DNA of 64,000 nucleotides from Halorussus pelagicus (GTDB taxonomy: Archaea > Halobacteriota > Halobacteria > Halobacteriales > Haladaptataceae), in contig NZ_CP035119.1 in the NCBI RefSeq assembly GCF_004087835.1, positions 1-64,000 on the forward strand, read 5' to 3'. Under the pieces are notes generated by a model. It ran no database searches, had not been told where the DNA came from, and was given only the letters and a program-made list of their open reading frames with translations. Below are positions 44,730 through 53,432 of the stretch, piece after piece. Position numbers and translations under genes: made by a program. Every line of letters begins with the position of its first letter. Position 1 is the stretch's first letter.

Positions 44730-45008
44730 CTACTCCGCCATCTTCTCGGCCATCCACTCGAAGTGGTCTTCGACGCGCCTCTCACCGGCGTCGGTCAGCG
44801 CGTAGGCCTCGTGGATGCCCTCCGTCCGTTTCTCCACGAATCCGTTCTCTTCGAGCGACCGCAGCGCGGCGTAGAACGACTGGGAGTCGATGTGGGTGTC
44901 GTAATGGGCTTCGATGCGCGTCTTCAGACTTTGGCCACGGAGTTCATCGGCGTCGTACAGCAGGGCACAGAGGTCGCGGCGTCGCCCGCTCTGGAGCCAT
45001 CTGGTCAT
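44730..45008 (-). CDS. PadR-like transcription regulator
   Basis: 92 residues from ATG 45008 (MTRWLQSGRRRDLCALL). Winged-helix: RDLCALLYDADELRGQSLKTRIEAHY, SQSFYAALRSLEENGFVEKR wing, and C-terminal helix DAGERRVEDHFEWM. Convergent with the acyl-CoA dehydrogenase. Likely controls one of its neighbours. Confidence 0.82.
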   Translation of the reverse strand: MTRWLQSGRRRDLCALLYDADELRGQSLKTRIEAHYDTHIDSQSFYAALRSLEENGFVEKRTEGIHEAYALTDAGERRVEDHFEWMAEKMAE

Positions 45009-45088
45009 GGTCGAGCAAACCGGCCGAGCGACTACGACGTTTGCGCTTCGGGCGCGGAAAAAGAATCGCATCGCCGACGCTCGGACTC

Positions 45089-45253
45089 TCAGGTGTTCTT
45101 CATCATGTCGCGCGCGTCGTCCTCCGACACGGACATGTCGTGTTGGGACCGGGCGTGAATCTGGACGAAATCGACCAACTCTTCTTCGTTCTCCCCGGTG
45201 ATCTCGAACTCGCAGTCCATTCCGTGCTCTCGGCAGGCCATGTGCTTTGACAT
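45089..45253 (-). CDS. DUF1059 family protein, 54 aa
   Basis: The minus strand encodes MSKHMACREHGMDCEFEITG followed by a short helix pattern (EELVDFVQIHARSQHDM) and an acidic end. This is the DUF1059 layout: conserved Cys at C-x-x-x-G-x-x-C spacing (CREHGMDC) and the His-x3-H-like segment (HARSQH). Probably binds metal; role unknown. Confidence 0.82.
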   Translation of the reverse strand: MSKHMACREHGMDCEFEITGENEEELVDFVQIHARSQHDMSVSEDDARDMMKNT

Positions 45254-45404
45254 CTGTTAGCAACCCCGGCAGAGGTGCAACGGCCGAATGCATAAATCTA
45301 CGGTGGTCGCGGCGGGGAGCGCCGGACCGGACGCACCCGCCGGGTCGGTCACTCCCGAGCGATGAACCGGTACCTTCGACTGTCGCCGGTCCTAATTGCC
45401 GGGC

Positions 45405-45734
45405 ATGACCGAGGAGGAATCCACTCCCGACGACGCTACTCCCGGCGACGACACCCCCGCCGAGACCGCCGAAACCACCGAGAACGGCATCACCGCGCGC
45501 TACCGCGAGACCGCCGACGAGCGCGTGCTTGAGTTCGAGAGCGACCGCGCGACCGCCGCCGTCGCGCAGAACGTCGAGGGTTACGCCATGCTGAAAGTCC
45601 GGCCGAGCGCCGACGGCGACGAACTCGAACGCTACTACGGGTTCGACATGGCGCTGGACCACGCCGCGGAACTGCTCGGCGTCTCGCCCCACGACCTGCC
45701 GGTGCCCGAGGACGCGCAGGATATGGGGATGTGA
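45405..45734 (+). CDS. DUF7111-like haloarchaeal protein
   Basis: 109 residues from ATG 45405, with an acidic disordered N terminus (EEESTPDDATPGDD) and a folded C-terminal domain (ITARYRETADERVLEFESD, YGFDMALDHAAELLG). No catalytic motif. Start is the ATG after an in-frame TTG. Confidence 0.75.
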   Translation: MTEEESTPDDATPGDDTPAETAETTENGITARYRETADERVLEFESDRATAAVAQNVEGYAMLKVRPSADGDELERYYGFDMALDHAAELLGVSPHDLPVPEDAQDMGM

Positions 45735-45865
45735 CTCGATAGTTGGTGGACGTACGTCAGTAAGAGCGGAACCGAAACAGCGAGGCGCTAGCTTCAGGCT
45801 TGAACAACTCATACCGGACCGGACGGAGGACAACATCTATCCCACGCGCGGCCCCAGTTGGCGCT

Positions 45866-46075
45866 ATGACCGAGTACACCACGGTCTCGATTCCGAAGGA
45901 CCTCGCCGACCGCGTGGACGAGACCATCGAGGGGACCAGTTTCTCCAGCACGAGCGACCTCGTGCGATTTCTGCTCCGGAGCATCGTCATCCAGCACCAG
46001 AAGGAGGGCGAACTGACGGAGGCGGAGTTCGAGGAAATCACCGGACAACTTCGAGAACTGGGTTATCTGGAGTAG
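45866..46075 (+). CDS. Ribbon-helix-helix regulator
   Basis: 69 residues. MTEYTTVSIPKDLADRVDET is a clear RHH beta strand plus helix, then SSTSDLVRFLLRSIVIQ. It ends at 46075 next to the stop of the opposite-strand gene. Likely a small DNA-binding repressor. Confidence 0.85.
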   Translation: MTEYTTVSIPKDLADRVDETIEGTSFSSTSDLVRFLLRSIVIQHQKEGELTEAEFEEITGQLRELGYLE

Positions 46076-46489
46076 CTACGACAGCGACTCGGTCGGCGGG
46101 TGGGCGTCCACGACCTCCAGCGGTTGCTGGCGGCCCGACCGGTCGAACGCCGCGAGCGACGACTCCTCCCACGGCGGCACCGCGACCAGAATCGCCTCGT
46201 GGAGGTCGTCGGTCTTGTTCACTTCGAGATTCCCCCGCGGGTGAGAGATAAATCGGCCCTGCGTCTGTCCGGCCGGAACCGATAGGTCCACGCCGAACAC
46301 CGCCGTAATCGACTTTCCGGCGTCGGGCGGGTAGAAGTGCGTGAACACCGGCGCGTCCGGTGGAAGGTCGTCGGTACTCTCCAGTTCGGCGGCGGGGGTG
46401 ACGGCGATAGAGACGGTCAGTTCCTCGGGTTCGGCGTCCGCCGCGAAGTCGAGGAGTACGTCTATCAGTCCCCGAGTTACGTAGACCAC
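46076..46489 (-). CDS. Conserved protein, possible degenerate MPN/JAB fold
   Basis: 137 residues from GTG 46489. The segment FISHPRGNLEVNKTDDLHEA resembles the H-x-H-P and S-x7-D pattern of JAMM proteases, but with Ile-Ser in place of the first His and other changes. If so, the metal site is incomplete. Family assignment is tentative; it may be an unrelated haloarchaeal fold. Its stop abuts that of the RHH gene. Confidence 0.6.
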   Translation of the reverse strand: MVYVTRGLIDVLLDFAADAEPEELTVSIAVTPAAELESTDDLPPDAPVFTHFYPPDAGKSITAVFGVDLSVPAGQTQGRFISHPRGNLEVNKTDDLHEAILVAVPPWEESSLAAFDRSGRQQPLEVVDAHPPTESLS

Positions 46490-46668
46490 ACCTCCTTTTT
46501 CGGCCGTCCGCGTATAACGATACTGCCCCAGTCGTCGCCGGAGTCGTCGGTTCGTGTGGCTGGGGTCGAAACCGTGCGATTCCTCCCGACATGATTTGAA
46601 TCGGATACGTATCTGTGCCGAAAAATATAGAATACCTTATGATGACATAGCTATTACCATTTATTGCA

Positions 46669-46803
46669 ATGTCAGAAACCGACGTTACCACGTACCTCGC
46701 AGAGAATCCCCGAAAGATGGGCGTCCTGTTCACCATGCTACTCCTGCTCACGCAGGCCGGAAACGCCGCCGCCGGAATGGCACCGGCGTGTTACGGCCCG
46801 TAA
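46669..46803 (+). CDS. DUF7503-like 44-residue membrane peptide
   Basis: MSETDVTTYLAENPRKMG, then a hydrophobic helix (VLFTMLLLLTQAG), then NAAAGMAPACYGP. One predicted membrane helix with a small C-terminal tail that contains the only Cys. A TATA-like ATACCTTATG is ~30 bases upstream. The stop is one base from the end of the CHAT gene, which is convergent. Peptides of this type recur near CHAT genes in haloarchaea, as I recall. Confidence 0.75.
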   Translation: MSETDVTTYLAENPRKMGVLFTMLLLLTQAGNAAAGMAPACYGP

Positions 46804-46804
46804 C

Positions 46805-48880
46805 TCAGAGTTCGCCTACGTCCAGCGCGCTACTCCACGTAAATTGCCCGTCCACTTTCATCGGAACGTTTTCCATCGCCAACGTCGTCCGTAGTTCCCC
46901 CCTCGTCATCGAGAAGGGACCGTGTTCTCCCGAGGTGAGATAACAGCGCTCGGCGCTTCCGAACCGAGGATTGAAGAATCCGCCCATACCACCCTCCCCG
47001 GAGACGTAACTTTCGAGCGTCACTTCGAACTCGTCTTCCCCGTCGGTTTCGACGACGCAAACGATAGCCATCTTACTCTCGGTCTGAACGATGTCGAGGT
47101 TCCCGTCGCCGACCACGATGTACTGGTCGCCGACGATGCTCCGACTCCGCGCGAGCGAGAGCGCGGCCCGGAGCGGGAACCCGCGATTCAGCAGGCGAAC
47201 CATCGTCTTGCCGACTCGGACCGCACAGCTGTTTATTACGTCGCTGAGCGTGACGACGCCGCCGACGCTCCCCCCGTCGATGAGCGCCATCCCTTGGGCG
47301 TACGACCGGCAGGCGTTCAACACGAACGCCTCGGCACCGACCGAGTCGAGGTCGGCCGCGTCGAGGTGGCCGTCGGCACACTCGAACCCGAACTCGTCGA
47401 TGTGCCCGATGTAATGGAGGAACGCCGTCTCTTCGGCCAGCACCGCGCGGAGTTCGTCGGTCCGCAGGTCGTGGTGGACGGTCACGTCGAAGGGTAAGTT
47501 CTCCCGAGAACCGTACACCTCGGCGGCGATGTCGCGCTCCTCGTCCATCGCGGTGTCGTTGCAGACCACCGCGATGTCGATGTCGTCGCCGGTTTCTCGG
47601 CCGAGGCGGTTCCGGAACGCGGTCGCCGTCGCCTTGGTGGCGTCCACGGGGGCGTGGTCGCCGATCCACGCCTGTTCGACCGAGTCGGTGGGTTCCGGTT
47701 CGACGACCGGGCGCGTCCCGCTCGGTTCCGAAGAACTCCGAGTGAAGTCGCCGTCGCGCGCGAGACCGCCGGACGACGCGGCCGCGCGGTGGGTCGCCGT
47801 CCGCCGGGCCGCGGGCGTCCGGACGACGGCGAGGTCGTCCACCAGAAACGGCACCGATGCGACGTTCTCGGGCGCGGGATCGACGCGAGTCGAGAGCTTC
47901 CACGTCGGAATCTGCTCTTCGATTACCTCGAAGGGAACCGAGAGGTACGCCTCCAGTCGCTCGGCCAGCGACCGCTCGTAGAGGGCCGCGAAGTCGAGGT
48001 CCACGAGCGGTTCGACCATCTCGCGTTCGTGGAGCGTCACCGGGTAGTAGCCCTCCGTTCTGGTGACGCAGTCGAGGAAAAACGTCTGTTTTAGCGTTCG
48101 GGCGACCTCCTCCTCGAATCCCTTCGGGCCGTCAAGGTCGTACGCGAACCCCTCGTCGGTGACGAGTCGGGGCGCGCTCGCGTCGCCGACCACGAGTTGC
48201 GCCCCGAGGTAGAACGCCAGCGGTGCGGCGACGTAGGCGTGGTCTCGGTCGGGCGGCAACTCGATTCGGACGCCCGTCTCCGGGGTGTCGAGTTCGTCGG
48301 GAATCGCCAACTCGTCGCCGAGTTCGACGAGCGGCGGATGGCCCCGAAGCGTCGGGAAACTCCGCTCGGGACTCGTCGTCTTGAGCGCCGACCCGAGCGT
48401 CGAGAGCGCGGCCATCACATCGCAGGGGTCCTCGGTCGTCGTGACGGTCGCGGCCGGGCGCTCGTGGTGGGACCGCGCGCCGACCCGCACCGTCGTCGCC
48501 GACTCGAACGCGAACCGAATCCCGTCGCCGGTCGCGGTCACCTTCACTGGTCCCTCGACGGCGAGATACACCTTCATCGGCGCGCACAGTTCGATGCTGT
48601 AGCGTCCCGGCGGGAGTCGCCGGTCGGTCTCGTCGCCGACTTCGAGTCGCATCCGCCCGTCCTCGTCTCGAACGTACGCCGCCACGAGCGTCGGGAGCGC
48701 AACGCTCTCGGTCGTGACGGCGAACGCCGCGTCCACCGGAAACCGGAACTCGTCGGCGTCGGCCGGTGTCGGCGATACCGGCGCGGACGTTTCGATGGCG
48801 TATCTGCGGCGCTCGATTCGGTCCCGGACTTCGAACCCGGATAGCTCCGACGTGGCCTTGAACGACAGCGTCACGGCCAC
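46805..48880 (-). CDS. CHAT domain caspase-like protease
   Basis: 691 residues. A long N-terminal part (1-~430) is unfamiliar and beta-rich; the C-terminal CHAT domain has the catalytic pair His493 (LHYIGHIDEFG) and Cys524 (LNACRSYAQGMAL), with SVGGVVTLSDVI following. CHAT proteases cleave partner proteins, for example gasdermin-like pore formers or peptides, after a signal. No TPR repeats are seen. The trigger is unknown; the membrane peptide next to it is a possible target. Confidence 0.9.
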   Translation of the reverse strand: MAVTLSFKATSELSGFEVRDRIERRRYAIETSAPVSPTPADADEFRFPVDAAFAVTTESVALPTLVAAYVRDEDGRMRLEVGDETDRRLPPGRYSIELCAPMKVYLAVEGPVKVTATGDGIRFAFESATTVRVGARSHHERPAATVTTTEDPCDVMAALSTLGSALKTTSPERSFPTLRGHPPLVELGDELAIPDELDTPETGVRIELPPDRDHAYVAAPLAFYLGAQLVVGDASAPRLVTDEGFAYDLDGPKGFEEEVARTLKQTFFLDCVTRTEGYYPVTLHEREMVEPLVDLDFAALYERSLAERLEAYLSVPFEVIEEQIPTWKLSTRVDPAPENVASVPFLVDDLAVVRTPAARRTATHRAAASSGGLARDGDFTRSSSEPSGTRPVVEPEPTDSVEQAWIGDHAPVDATKATATAFRNRLGRETGDDIDIAVVCNDTAMDEERDIAAEVYGSRENLPFDVTVHHDLRTDELRAVLAEETAFLHYIGHIDEFGFECADGHLDAADLDSVGAEAFVLNACRSYAQGMALIDGGSVGGVVTLSDVINSCAVRVGKTMVRLLNRGFPLRAALSLARSRSIVGDQYIVVGDGNLDIVQTESKMAIVCVVETDGEDEFEVTLESYVSGEGGMGGFFNPRFGSAERCYLTSGEHGPFSMTRGELRTTLAMENVPMKVDGQFTWSSALDVGEL

Positions 48881-48993
48881 ACCCCCTGTCTCTTCCCGCG
48901 TCTTTGTACCCCTCGGAGAGAACGCATATCTTCATATTAGAAGTTGATGCGCAAAAAATTACCGGCAGGGGCGCTATTCGACCGACCTATTGA

Positions 48994-49671
48994 TTATCCC
49001 TGTAACAGCATGCGGAGGTTTTCGGCGAGGAGTTTCGGCGTGTGGCGTCGCGCGCCGTCGAGTGCGTCTTCGAGCGCGCGTGCGGCGTCGTCGAGTGCGC
49101 CTCGTCCGTGACCGACCAGCACGCGCTCGGGTCGGAGACCGCGCAGGGCCGACGGCGGCGTGAGTCGCATCATCGGATGGACGCCGATCCGCTCGCCGGG
49201 CGTGGTGAAATACGGCGCGTTGCCGACGCTCTCGGAGACCATGAGCGTGCCGCTGGACTCGTCGTAGAGCGCCGCCTCCTCCCACCCCAAGGCGTCGGCC
49301 ACCGAGAATAGCCGGTAGTCGGTGCCCGGAAGCCCTCCGTCGAACCGCCGGAGCGTAGCCTCCATCTCGGGCACGCGGTCGAACCACTCGGGGACGTAGA
49401 CCGGCACGTCGTGACGGCGCGCGATTTCGTCGGCGTCCCGGTAGTGGCGGTTCAGAAGGACGACGACGCCCGCCACGTCGCCGAACTCCGCGAGCAGGTC
49501 GTCCACGCCGGAGGCGTCCACGGGGTCAACGACCCAGACGCCCGCGTCGGTGGCGAGTGCGTGGCTGGCGCGCAGCATCGTCTCGTTGGGGTAGGCTATC
49601 CACCCGACGCCCTCGTCCCACCGGTCTATCTCCTCGTACTCCCTCGCAGGCTCTGATTTCTTTATCGGCAT
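48994..49671 (-). CDS. Metallo-beta-lactamase-like fold protein
   Basis: 225 residues from ATG 49671 (MPIKKSEPAREYEEID). MBL-type layout: WVVDPVDASGVDDLL, VVLLNRHYRDADEIARRHDVPVY in the place of HxHxDH, and VLVGHGRGALDD near the end. The metal-binding histidines are mostly replaced, so it may have lost catalytic function. Divergent from the VOC gene. Confidence 0.72.
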   Translation of the reverse strand: MPIKKSEPAREYEEIDRWDEGVGWIAYPNETMLRASHALATDAGVWVVDPVDASGVDDLLAEFGDVAGVVVLLNRHYRDADEIARRHDVPVYVPEWFDRVPEMEATLRRFDGGLPGTDYRLFSVADALGWEEAALYDESSGTLMVSESVGNAPYFTTPGERIGVHPMMRLTPPSALRGLRPERVLVGHGRGALDDAARALEDALDGARRHTPKLLAENLRMLLQG

Positions 49672-49787
49672 GTACGGATGTACGGACCGAACCCACAAAA
49701 CCCTCCTGTACCCGGTCGTATATGCTGTGTTCCCTCGCGCGCCTCGCCTGCAGGGGTTTAAGCGGCGGGCGCGCGTACCACGCACCC

Positions 49788-50465
49788 ATGCTCTCGGGGT
49801 TACGCTGGCTGGCGCTCGAAGCGAAATATCTCGACCGCGCCCGCGAGTTCTACGCGACCCATCTTGACCTCTCGGTGGTCCGGGAGGGCGACGACGAAGT
49901 CGTCTTCGACGCTGGCGGGGCGAATCTCGTCCTCCGAGAACCCGGCGCGGTGCTCCGCGGCGGGGTCCACACCCACTTCGCCTTCGCCGCGCCGCCGGAC
50001 CGGTACGACGAGTGGTACGACCGCCTCGCGCGGTCGTTCGACCTCACGGAGTTCGACTTCGGCGGCGCGAAGTCGCTGTACTTCTACGACCCGGACGGCA
50101 ACTGCGTCGAAATCGGCGGCGTCGGCGAGGGCGAGTCGGCCATCACCGATGTCTTCGAAATCGTGCTGGAGGTCGAAGACCTCGCGCGCGCCGAGTCGTT
50201 CTACCGGTCGCTCGGCTTCGAGGTCGTGGACCGCGGCGACCAGCGCCGTCGCCTCCGACTCGGCGGCCCGGTGGACCTCGAACTCTGGGAACCCCACCTC
50301 GGCATCGCCGACGCTCGCGGCGGACTCCACGTCGATGTGGGGTTCGCGGCCGAGGACCCGGCGGCCGCGGCCGAGGCGGTCCGCGACGAGGCCTGCGCTG
50401 TCACTGCGGTAGACGACGGCGTGCGCGTCCGCGACCCTGACGGCCACTACCTGACTGTTCTATAA
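49788..50465 (+). CDS. VOC (glyoxalase-fold) protein, two domains
   Basis: 225 residues, two repeats of the VOC fold (residues ~1-112 and ~118-225; LRWLALEAKYLDRAREFYATHL and FEIVLEVEDLARAESFYRSLGF, each ending near YDPDGNCVEI or RDPDGHYLTV). A metal site from His and Glu is typical, but the substrate is open. ATG 49788 follows a TTTAAG box by ~30 bases. Confidence 0.9.
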   Translation: MLSGLRWLALEAKYLDRAREFYATHLDLSVVREGDDEVVFDAGGANLVLREPGAVLRGGVHTHFAFAAPPDRYDEWYDRLARSFDLTEFDFGGAKSLYFYDPDGNCVEIGGVGEGESAITDVFEIVLEVEDLARAESFYRSLGFEVVDRGDQRRRLRLGGPVDLELWEPHLGIADARGGLHVDVGFAAEDPAAAAEAVRDEACAVTAVDDGVRVRDPDGHYLTVL

Positions 50466-50536
50466 TTCGAAGGCGGTCGGGGATTTCGCCGGGTCGAGGG
50501 TTCCGTGAGTCAGATGGCGGCCGTCTTTAGAGAATC

Positions 50537-50986
50537 CTACTCGTCAACCGGCGTTTTGACGATAGTCACTGGTCGTTCGGCCATGCGGGCGACTCGCTCG
50601 GCGACGCTTCCGAGTAACCGACGGTACTCGCCCGAGCGGTTCTTCGACCCGAGAATTGCAAGGCCGACGGCGGCCTCGTCCATGTACGCCAGAATCTCCT
50701 CGTGGGGGACGCCGTGGCGGACGACGGTCCGCGTTTCGACGCCGCCCTCGGTGGCGCTTTCCGCGATATCTTCGATAGCGTCCCGACCGGCTTTTTCGAG
50801 GGCGCTTTCGAGACCCTCGAACTCGTGGACGTACTCGTCGCTGGGGTAGGAACTGTACGCCTCGGCATCCACGACGTAGAGAATGTGGAGTTCGGCGTCG
50901 TAACGCTCGGCCGCATCGACCGCGTGTTCTATTGCCGAATCGACACCGGCGCTCATGTCTGTCGGTAGCAAAATCTTGTCGTACAT
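50537..50986 (-). CDS. Universal stress protein (UspA family)
   Basis: 149 residues, MYDKILLPTDMSAGVDSAIEHA, with the ATP-binding G-x2-G-x9-G(S/T) pattern in GSKNRSGEYRRLLGSVAERVARM and VTIVKTPV end. Cytosolic dimer; role in stress tolerance is family knowledge. Confidence 0.93.
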   Translation of the reverse strand: MYDKILLPTDMSAGVDSAIEHAVDAAERYDAELHILYVVDAEAYSSYPSDEYVHEFEGLESALEKAGRDAIEDIAESATEGGVETRTVVRHGVPHEEILAYMDEAAVGLAILGSKNRSGEYRRLLGSVAERVARMAERPVTIVKTPVDE

Positions 50987-51139
50987 ACCTAGTCATTCCG
51001 AGAGGACGGACAAAGAACTGATTCTGATTCCCCCACGCGGAGAACGACAGAAAGATTCTTGATACCTTTGGGGCTACGGGACCGGGCGGTATCTTCGTCG
51101 TGCCGGACCACTCGAATCCGTTCGGGAACTCGCTCGGTT

Positions 51140-51445
51140 CTACAGTCGCCCGGTGTCCACGCTCACGTCGTCGGGCGTCACGATGAGGAACTTCCGGAAG
51201 TGAATCAGGTTCCCACCCCGCTCTTTGACTCGCGGCGCGAGGTCGGCCGCCAGTTCCGGCAGGTCGCCCTCGACCGCCAGCACGAGGACGTTGCCGCGGT
51301 CGATGACCTCGAACCACTCGCGCTCGTCGGTCGTCCCGTCCAGTTCCCCGAGGACGATGCGCCGGTCGGCGTCCTCGGACTCGTCGTCGTCGTTCGTTAT
51401 CTCCTGCTCGACCATCTGGAGGTCGAGCTCGAACCCACTGGTCAT
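51140..51445 (-). CDS. DUF5779-like protein
   Basis: 101 residues from ATG 51445. FELDLQMVEQEI, acidic linker, then IVLGELDGTTDEREWFEVIDRGNVLVLAVEGDL and FRKFLIVTPDDVSVDTGRL. Haloarchaea-specific, likely a small alpha/beta domain. No function assigned. Confidence 0.82.
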   Translation of the reverse strand: MTSGFELDLQMVEQEITNDDDESEDADRRIVLGELDGTTDEREWFEVIDRGNVLVLAVEGDLPELAADLAPRVKERGGNLIHFRKFLIVTPDDVSVDTGRL

Positions 51446-51644
51446 ACGCCCTCGCTCGCACTCCCCCGGCAAAATCCTTGCCCCCGGAGTCCGTTCGCTA
51501 ATCGGATATTTTACCAAGGTGGCAGAAGGCTCGGCCGACGAGGCGTAGAAATCGACGCGGGCGTTCTCGGTTGAGACCGGTATCGACGCCGTTACAGGAG
51601 GTCCGTCCCACGACCGTCCGAGACCGTTCGAGACGGGAAATCGG

Positions 51645-52343
51645 CTACAGACGCAACCACTCGGTCGTCTGGTCGTGTTCGGGGACGTGCCAGCGCTGTT
51701 CGGTGGGAACGCCGTCGCGCTTCCGGAGTTCGACGCGCGCGTCGAACAACCCCGAGAGTCGTTCGACCATCTCGTCGTCGTCCGGCGTCGGCAGGTGGTA
51801 GTGGGCCATGCCGTGGACGCCGCGAACCATCGCCGAGACCGAGCGCACGAACCGGGCGACGCGGTCGGGACCGTGTTCGTGGGTCAAGCGACCGAGCGAC
51901 GAGACCGAAAGCCGGAGTTCAGAGGGGTCCAGTCCGGCGTCGGCAAAGAAGTCGATAGCGAGGATGATCTCCTCGCGCAGACGCCCGAGCGGACTCCGGT
52001 CCGACTCGTCGGCCGGAAGGTGCGTGGCGGCACTCTCGGCGGCTTTCGGCACCGACCGCTGGCAGGTCTCCTGATCGACGAGCCACACGTCGGGGTCCTC
52101 GGACTCGACGCCTGACGGGAGTCGTTCGCGGACGTTCTCCGATTGGGAGTCGGCCAGCGCGAGGATGCGCTTGCGCTCGGCGGTCGGCGCGCCGAGCAGC
52201 GTCCGCGTCGCCTCGATGGTCACGTCTTCAGATACGGCACCCGTGACGAGAAGGTTACAGCCGTCGCGTTTGAGCCGTTTCAACACCTCCTGAAACTCGT
52301 TGGTCGAACAGTCCCCGCGAAAGCGTGCCCGCTGGAGTGACAT
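51645..52343 (-). CDS. DUF7504-like protein (RecA-fold remnant)
   Basis: 232 residues. GCNLLVTGAVSEDVTIEATRTLLG resembles a Walker-A region that has lost the Gly-Lys-Thr. Later, RLSVSSLGRLTHEHGPDRVARFV and MVRGVHGMAHYHLP. Probably a degenerate KaiC-like domain found in haloarchaea; signal function unknown. Confidence 0.75.
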   Translation of the reverse strand: MSLQRARFRGDCSTNEFQEVLKRLKRDGCNLLVTGAVSEDVTIEATRTLLGAPTAERKRILALADSQSENVRERLPSGVESEDPDVWLVDQETCQRSVPKAAESAATHLPADESDRSPLGRLREEIILAIDFFADAGLDPSELRLSVSSLGRLTHEHGPDRVARFVRSVSAMVRGVHGMAHYHLPTPDDDEMVERLSGLFDARVELRKRDGVPTEQRWHVPEHDQTTEWLRL

Positions 52344-52484
52344 CTCATCTCATACCACAAACGGGGTCAAAATAAAATTTTGTATTCGGTCGGGCGAGAA
52401 TAGATGTCTCTTCCGGGTTCCGTACGCGAAATATTATCGAGGGTTTGCCGAGTGAGGAACAGAATCACCCGCGACGGCACAGTA

Positions 52485-52937
52485 TCAGTTCTCGTCGTAC
52501 TCGCGCTTGAAGCCGCGGAACTCGGTCCGGTGGGCCTCCTCGTCGGCGAGGATGGTGACCGCGATGTCTTCGGTCACGGGGTCCTCGTCGCCAGCGGCAG
52601 CGATGAGCGACCGGTAGGTCTCGATGGCGTCCTCCTCGGCGTCGAGGACGCCCTCGATGACCGACAGTACGTCGGTGCTGCTCTCGGGCGGTTGGAGGCT
52701 CTCCTGTCGGGCCTCGAAGTCGTAGGAGGCTGGCGGTCGCTCGTCGAGTTGCTTGAGTCGCTGGCCGAGCATCTCGGCGTGGTTGAGTTCCTCCTGAATG
52801 TCGGTTTCGAGGCTCTCCTTGACCTCTTCGGCGCTCACGCCCTCGAGGACGATGGAGTTAGTGAGGTAGTTCATTACGGTCTCGATTTCGTCGCTGTACG
52901 CCTTCTTGAGCAGGTCCGTGACCTCTTGGTTCGTCAT
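52485..52937 (-). CDS. Ferritin-like domain protein
   Basis: 150 residues, all-helical. Iron-ligand-like glutamates: DEIETVMNYL, IQEELNHAEMLGQRL, AEEDAIETYRSL and LADEEAHRTEFRGF. The E-x6-Y and E-x2-H spacing fits a rubrerythrin/ferritin-like di-iron site. Role in iron or oxidative stress is likely. Confidence 0.88.
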   Translation of the reverse strand: MTNQEVTDLLKKAYSDEIETVMNYLTNSIVLEGVSAEEVKESLETDIQEELNHAEMLGQRLKQLDERPPASYDFEARQESLQPPESSTDVLSVIEGVLDAEEDAIETYRSLIAAAGDEDPVTEDIAVTILADEEAHRTEFRGFKREYDEN

Positions 52938-53334
52938 CGACCGGAACTACGTCCGCCAGCCTTCTTACTGTTCCGGCGGTGACAGTCCGTGCGAACCCGT
53001 CTCGCGGCTCGTCCCCGTCAGCGTCCTTCGGCGTCGTTCACCGATGACAACAATAAGTCATTCTTCCGACAGTATTCTCCAACGTGGTCCGTGGTCTCGA
53101 ACGATTCACCGAGAGCAACGGGCGCGTCGTCTCGACGCGCCCGAGAGCTATTTGAGGTTAAATTTGGAAAATCAACTGTTTTAGAGCCGGGATAAAAATA
53201 TGGTTGACGAGACGAGTATAAGGATAACTAAGGAATACCCGACGATTACAGGACGTTTTAGTCGGGCGATTTCGGTGAACAACCCCTCCGAGACGGTGTG
53301 TCAGTCGGAGTGAATAATCTGTTACAGCGGTACG
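52938..53334 (+). other. Gap between ferritin-like gene and leuA promoter
   Basis: About 400 bases with no gene I can support. The first half is mixed GC; from ~53155 it is AT-rich. No repeats or RNA gene seen. Confidence 0.45.
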
Positions 53335-53342
53335 TTTAAATA
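53335..53342 (+). promoter_or_regulatory. TATA-like box of the leu/ilv cluster
   Basis: TTTAAATA lies 27 bases before the ATG at 53369, the expected spacing for a near-leaderless message. It points to ATG 53369, not TTG 53433, as the natural start of leuA. Confidence 0.55.
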
Positions 53343-53432
53343 GGAGAGCGGCTCCATCACCGAGTACGATGTCTGACAACGACATGCACTCGTCCGATAC
53401 CAGTCGGGCGGGTCGAGTTCTTCGACGGCACG

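Noticed and set aside
44730-45836. Extended 368-codon frame for the PadR gene
   Set aside because: Only the last 92 residues match a winged helix; the rest overlaps the DUF1059 and DUF7111-like genes in antisense.
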